Assembly: GCA_019561615.1 (NCBI GenBank)
Contig: JAHEQA010000045.1
Location: 35,740-72,536, forward strand
Reading direction: 5' to 3'
Length of the DNA: 36,797 nucleotides
Origin: Methanothermococcus sp. SCGC AD-155-E23
GTDB lineage: Archaea > AGJL01 > Methanococci > Methanococcales > Methanococcaceae
Below, piece after piece: positions 33,784 to 36,797 of this stretch. The position numbers and the translations under genes are program-made. Within the stretch, counting starts at the first letter, position 1, and each line of letters starts with the position of its first letter. The notes beneath the pieces were generated by a model. That model was not told where the DNA came from. It ran no database searches and saw nothing but the letters and a program-made list of their open reading frames with translations.

Positions 33784-34842
33784 TTACTCCAAGATCTCAA
33801 AGTCTACTCCGTGACCAAAGAGGTAGAGTATTACACTTACAGGTACCTCCCTACTCCTGTAGGTGTAGAGGTTGTCACCTATCCTTAAGGAGTCTATCCT
33901 CTCCTTTATCTTGATGTTGTAGTACTCACTGTTGAACCTGGGATATATTGCATCCCTAAGGGGATCGAAGTACTCCAGGGTGTTGTACTTTACCTCTTTA
34001 ACCATGAAACCTGTATAGCCATGTAGGGATCCTATAACCCTTAGTAACCTGATGTCGTCCTCCATCACCTTCTCATCTAACTCCAACCTATTCCTCACCC
34101 TCTCTATTATTTCCAGTATCCTCTTTCTCTCCCTCTCATTTTTTCTCTCAATAATACTCTTCCAGTTATTACTCCTCTCCAACTGGGCTAGTAGCTTCTT
34201 GTTCCTTATGGCCTTAAGTATCCTCCTTCTCCAACCACTACCTACAGAGTTTAGATTTAGATTTTTTCCCAGGATGTACTCTATGAAACACCTCCTCTCC
34301 TCCCTACTCCAGTGTTCAATGGTCTCCCTTATATCCTCATCCCTGGGCTTTATATAGATGTGGTATCCCCTGTTCCCACTGAACACTATCCTTAAATCCT
34401 CCTTGGAGAGACCAAAATCAGGGATTAGGAATTCATCTATGAGGGTAAAGACCTGATTCTTCCCCTCCTCTAGACAGTGTCTACATACCCAGTTCTCATC
34501 CCTGTGGGTACACCTCTTCACCTTATGGACATCTATATCAAAGGCTACCTCCCTCCTGAATAACCCCTTCTTCTGGGCACCTCCCACTGAACTAGGGTAT
34601 CTCATATAGGCCAGGGACTTGTAGAGGTGGAAGGGACTCCTATCTAACACCCATCTTAGATACTCCTCCTCGGAGTTAAAGGAGAGGTTCCTGTTGTCAA
34701 CCTTATTTAGATATCCGTAACCTATCTCCCTATGTTTTATATCCTCTGGAACCTCCAACCACCTATTCTTCACAGCATCTCTAAAGTACTCCCTGTAGTA
34801 CCTCCTTACCAGATTAAATTTATTCCCCTCTAACGTTTCCAT
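33784..34842 (-). CDS. priS: DNA primase small (catalytic) subunit PriS
   Basis: Synthesises primers for DNA replication with PriL. The 352-aa protein has the catalytic acidic motif FDIDVH (101-106, Asp102 and Asp104), a zinc knuckle region with Cys111, Cys120 and Cys123, and the nucleotide-binding SGNRGYH (155-161). A further acidic site lies near LEYFDPLRD. Length is normal. The start is an ATG with a weak ribosome-binding site, 10 bp after the DUF211 stop. It belongs to a replication run with the RPA-like gene and rfcS; PriL is elsewhere. Confidence 0.93.
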   Translation of the reverse strand: METLEGNKFNLVRRYYREYFRDAVKNRWLEVPEDIKHREIGYGYLNKVDNRNLSFNSEEEYLRWVLDRSPFHLYKSLAYMRYPSSVGGAQKKGLFRREVAFDIDVHKVKRCTHRDENWVCRHCLEEGKNQVFTLIDEFLIPDFGLSKEDLRIVFSGNRGYHIYIKPRDEDIRETIEHWSREERRCFIEYILGKNLNLNSVGSGWRRRILKAIRNKKLLAQLERSNNWKSIIERKNERERKRILEIIERVRNRLELDEKVMEDDIRLLRVIGSLHGYTGFMVKEVKYNTLEYFDPLRDAIYPRFNSEYYNIKIKERIDSLRIGDNLYTYRSREVPVSVILYLFGHGVDFEILE

Positions 34843-34852
34843 AGAGACACTC

Positions 34853-35152
34853 TTAGAAGTACTTTCTATCCTGAGGTGTTTTTACCTCGTTGATTATCCT
34901 CCTACCTGCCGCCACTTCATCTATACTGTGTATAACTCCATTCATGGATTCCACAACCTTCTTTATCTCCTCGTAATTTAACATGTTTCCCTCGATGGTG
35001 ATTTTAATATTCTCTGTGGACTTGTCTATCTCATGTACAGTGATGTTTACTCCATCTACTCCCTCTAGGTTACACAACTTTAGGGCCAGATCTGTTAATT
35101 TAGGTTCATGGGTTTTTAGGACGTCTAGGACTATCCTCCTTAGCCCCTGCAA
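34853..35152 (-). CDS. DUF211 family protein
   Basis: Small archaeal protein, 99 aa, with the DUF211 pattern RRIVLDVLKTHEPKLTDLA ... GVDGVNITVHEID ... IKITIEGNMLNYEEI, ending VHSIDEVAAGRR-like (here IHSIDEVAAGRRI). The predicted fold is ferredoxin-like and may bind a ligand or metal; function is not established. The start is TTG 35152 after GGAGGAG; no ATG lies closer. It sits between rfcS and priS on the same strand, in a replication gene run. Confidence 0.85.
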   Translation of the reverse strand: MQGLRRIVLDVLKTHEPKLTDLALKLCNLEGVDGVNITVHEIDKSTENIKITIEGNMLNYEEIKKVVESMNGVIHSIDEVAAGRRIINEVKTPQDRKYF

Positions 35153-35218
35153 TTTCCACTCCTCCTCCTTACATTTTTTCTAATACCTATATTAGGATGG
35201 GAATTATAAAATTTACTG

Positions 35219-36172
35219 TTAGTTGTCTTTTAAAGTCCCAAGTTTTGCCAGTAGTGCACCAAGCTGTATTCTCTCGTTGGCCCCCTCCACTATCCTGTAG
35301 TCACACTCTCCAACAGCCTCAAGGATTGCCACCTTCTTCCTATCATCTATATCTAGATTTGGAATCTCCCTGAACATCTGTACAAGTATATCCTCTCCAC
35401 TCATACCCCAGTCAATCATAAGTTTGTATAGGAGGTCCCTGGCCTCGTTGAATTTACCATCTAAAGCTAACTTCATCATCTGGCGGATCTCCTCAGGTCT
35501 AGCCCTGGAGGCTACCTTGTAAACGATCTCATCTGTAATATGCTTAGATACCGTTGCAGCAGTCTGTAACACATTTATAGCCTTTCTAAGATCACCCTCC
35601 GATACGTATATTATGGCATCTAAACCTTTCTCATCTATTGTAAGACCCTCCTTCTCACATATCTCCTTAATCTTCTTTGCAATATCCTCTTTCTTCAAGG
35701 GGGAGAATCTAAATATGGCACATCTGGACTGAATAGGTGGGATGATACGACTTGGATAGTTACAACTTAATATAAACCTACAGACATCTGAGTACTTCTC
35801 CATAATCCTCCTAAGGGCATTCTGGGCGTCACTTGTAAGGGCGTCACTCTCATCTAAGAAGATAATCTTAAAGGGGGCACCTCCAATAGGTTTAGTTCTT
35901 GCAAAGTCCTTGACCTTAGTTCTTATCACGTCTATACCCCTTTCATCAGAACTGTTTAACTCCAGGAAGTTCTCCCTCCAGTTTTCTCCAAATAACTCCC
36001 TAGCTAGACATAGTGCCGTAGTGGTCTTTCCCACCCCTGGAGGTCCGCTGAAGAGTAGATGGGGCATGGACTTCTTTTTCACGTAGTTCTTCAACCTCTT
36101 TATAATCTCCTCATGTCCTGTGATCTCATCTAACCTCTTTGGCCTGTACTTCTCTACCCATGGAATATCCAT
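35219..36172 (-). CDS. rfcS: Replication factor C small subunit
   Basis: AAA+ subunit of the clamp loader that places PCNA on DNA. The 317-aa protein has Walker A GPPGVGKT (43-50), Walker B LDESDA (105-110), sensor SCNYPSRII, and the SRC arginine finger (QSRCAIFRF). No intein interrupts the P-loop or the other usual insertion points, unlike the intein-bearing rfcS of M. jannaschii. The ATG follows AGGTGG and is 10 bp after the stop of the RPA-like gene, so the two are co-transcribed. Confidence 0.96.
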   Translation of the reverse strand: MDIPWVEKYRPKRLDEITGHEEIIKRLKNYVKKKSMPHLLFSGPPGVGKTTTALCLARELFGENWRENFLELNSSDERGIDVIRTKVKDFARTKPIGGAPFKIIFLDESDALTSDAQNALRRIMEKYSDVCRFILSCNYPSRIIPPIQSRCAIFRFSPLKKEDIAKKIKEICEKEGLTIDEKGLDAIIYVSEGDLRKAINVLQTAATVSKHITDEIVYKVASRARPEEIRQMMKLALDGKFNEARDLLYKLMIDWGMSGEDILVQMFREIPNLDIDDRKKVAILEAVGECDYRIVEGANERIQLGALLAKLGTLKDN

Positions 36173-36182
36173 TTTTCCACCT

Positions 36183-36797
36183 TTAGTACTTATTCTTCAT
36201 CTTTTTAAGGAGTTCTATCTCCCTGTCGATGTTGAAACTTAGTACCCCTCTAACTGAAAACTCCCCCCTTTCATTTACCCTACCACTGAATACACACTCC
36301 TCCCCCAGGGTCCTCTCAAATACCTCCTCACCCATACCCTTTAACTCCTCTCTAGGTATATTCAACACCTTCTCAGCTGCTGAACCGTAGAGTCTACAGA
36401 GTATGTTCCCTGTACCGTCGTCTAAGATAAGGGTGCACACTGGCACCTCTCTAGGTTCTACCTCTCCACATTCACTACATATATACCTACCCTCTTCACT
36501 TAGGGTCACCCTCCTGTTACACTGGGGACATAGGTAGAGGATAGGTTCCTGTTTTATATAGTCCACAACTGTACCCCTGATCTCAGCACTCTCCCCAGCC
36601 TCCAACTCCTTTATAAACTTCCTCTCTATGGCTATATCTACACCTTCGGGATTTACCTCGATCCTTCCATACCTCCCTACATTTAACTCCATAACCTTTT
36701 CTCTCATGTATCCGTTTATTATCTTTACTACGTCTCCCTCCTTTATCTCCAGAGAGGCGTGTTCATCCCAGAGTGCAACCCTTATACTGCCAGTTTC
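36183..36797 (-). CDS. RPA-like single-stranded DNA-binding protein, 5' end outside window
   Basis: C-terminal part of a replication protein A homologue. The frame is open to the right edge (36797), where it reads ETGSIRVALWDEHASLEIKE, an OB-fold strand pattern, so the first ATG inside (36707) is not the real start. Downstream comes a zinc-binding OB domain (CPQC and CSEC) and a region with TLILDDGTGNILCRLYG typical of RPA C-terminal DNA-binding domains. Followed immediately by rfcS. How many OB folds precede the window edge cannot be seen. Confidence 0.85.
   Translation of the reverse strand, partial: ETGSIRVALWDEHASLEIKEGDVVKIINGYMREKVMELNVGRYGRIEVNPEGVDIAIERKFIKELEAGESAEIRGTVVDYIKQEPILYLCPQCNRRVTLSEEGRYICSECGEVEPREVPVCTLILDDGTGNILCRLYGSAAEKVLNIPREELKGMGEEVFERTLGEECVFSGRVNERGEFSVRGVLSFNIDREIELLKKMKNKY

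Noticed and set aside
35219-36172. Intein in rfcS
   Set aside because: The protein is full length at 317 aa with P-loop and SRC motif uninterrupted.

Overview
The window is a contiguous piece of an AT-rich archaeal chromosome, almost certainly from a thermophilic methanogen of the order Methanococcales (Methanocaldococcus / Methanothermococcus / Methanotorris grade). The reasons are heterodisulfide reductase HdrCB, an Hmd-family paralogue, three CobB/CobQ-type amidotransferase proteins, archaeal replication genes (PriS, RfcS, an RPA-like protein), eukaryote-like ribosomal proteins L14e and L34e, aRF1, Nob1, Dph2, GGTGA ribosome-binding sites, and GC-rich structured RNAs standing out from AT-rich spacers. 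The species cannot be named from the sequence alone. I see no insertion sequence, prophage or CRISPR array; gene density is high and operons are tight.

Layout. 1-3.4 kb: type 2 IPP isomerase (cut by the left edge), archaeal RNase J and a short-chain prenyl diphosphate synthase, the isoprenoid block. 3.4-5.4 kb (minus): L34e-cytidylate kinase-L14e followed by a radical SAM gene that has no standard start codon. 5.5-8.8 kb: a tRNA-thiolation PP-loop protein, an exported beta-propeller protein with repeats, and Nob1. 8.8-9.7 kb (minus): a malate dehydrogenase whose last 25 residues lie in another frame. 9.8-12.9 kb: small unknown genes, a CYTH protein, an HTH-ACT regulator, MoaC, a small membrane protein, Dph2. 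12.9-15.2 kb (minus): HdrCB and a DUF92 membrane protein. 15.3-24.2 kb: aRF1, a permuted CobB/CobQ-like protein, a Ski2-like helicase, PurL and CbiP. 24.3-28.3 kb: an unknown acidic protein, a CBS-pair protein, an Hmd paralogue preceded by a hexanucleotide repeat, a circularly permuted substrate-binding lipoprotein, and an FKBP. 28.4-32.2 kb (minus): two tRNA-Gly genes, a small alkyltransferase-like protein, HisB, a DUF166-type protein, a triple-hairpin RNA, NadA and a ThiF-like protein. 32.3-36.8 kb (minus): a second structured RNA, CfbB/CbiA, PriS, DUF211, RfcS and the end of an RPA-like gene (cut by the right edge).

How the genes work together. Most are core functions: lipid precursors, translation and RNA maturation, DNA replication, purine, histidine and NAD synthesis, and methanogenesis cofactors. 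HdrCB reduces the CoM-S-S-CoB heterodisulfide; CbiP and CfbB/CbiA amidate tetrapyrroles for cobamide and probably F430.

The most unusual items are (a) two intergenic RNAs that fold as archaeal H/ACA guide RNAs, with hairpins followed at once by ATA, GATGA kink-turn strands and the same TATATAAAC promoter 9-mer; (b) a substrate-binding lipoprotein whose two halves are in reversed order; (c) a radical SAM gene whose only sensible start is ATC; (d) a one-base frameshift displacing the malate dehydrogenase tail; (e) a 59-bp hexanucleotide repeat next to the TATA box of an Hmd paralogue in which a conserved His appears to be Cys; and (f) a CobB/CobQ-like protein with its amidotransferase domain at the N-terminus.
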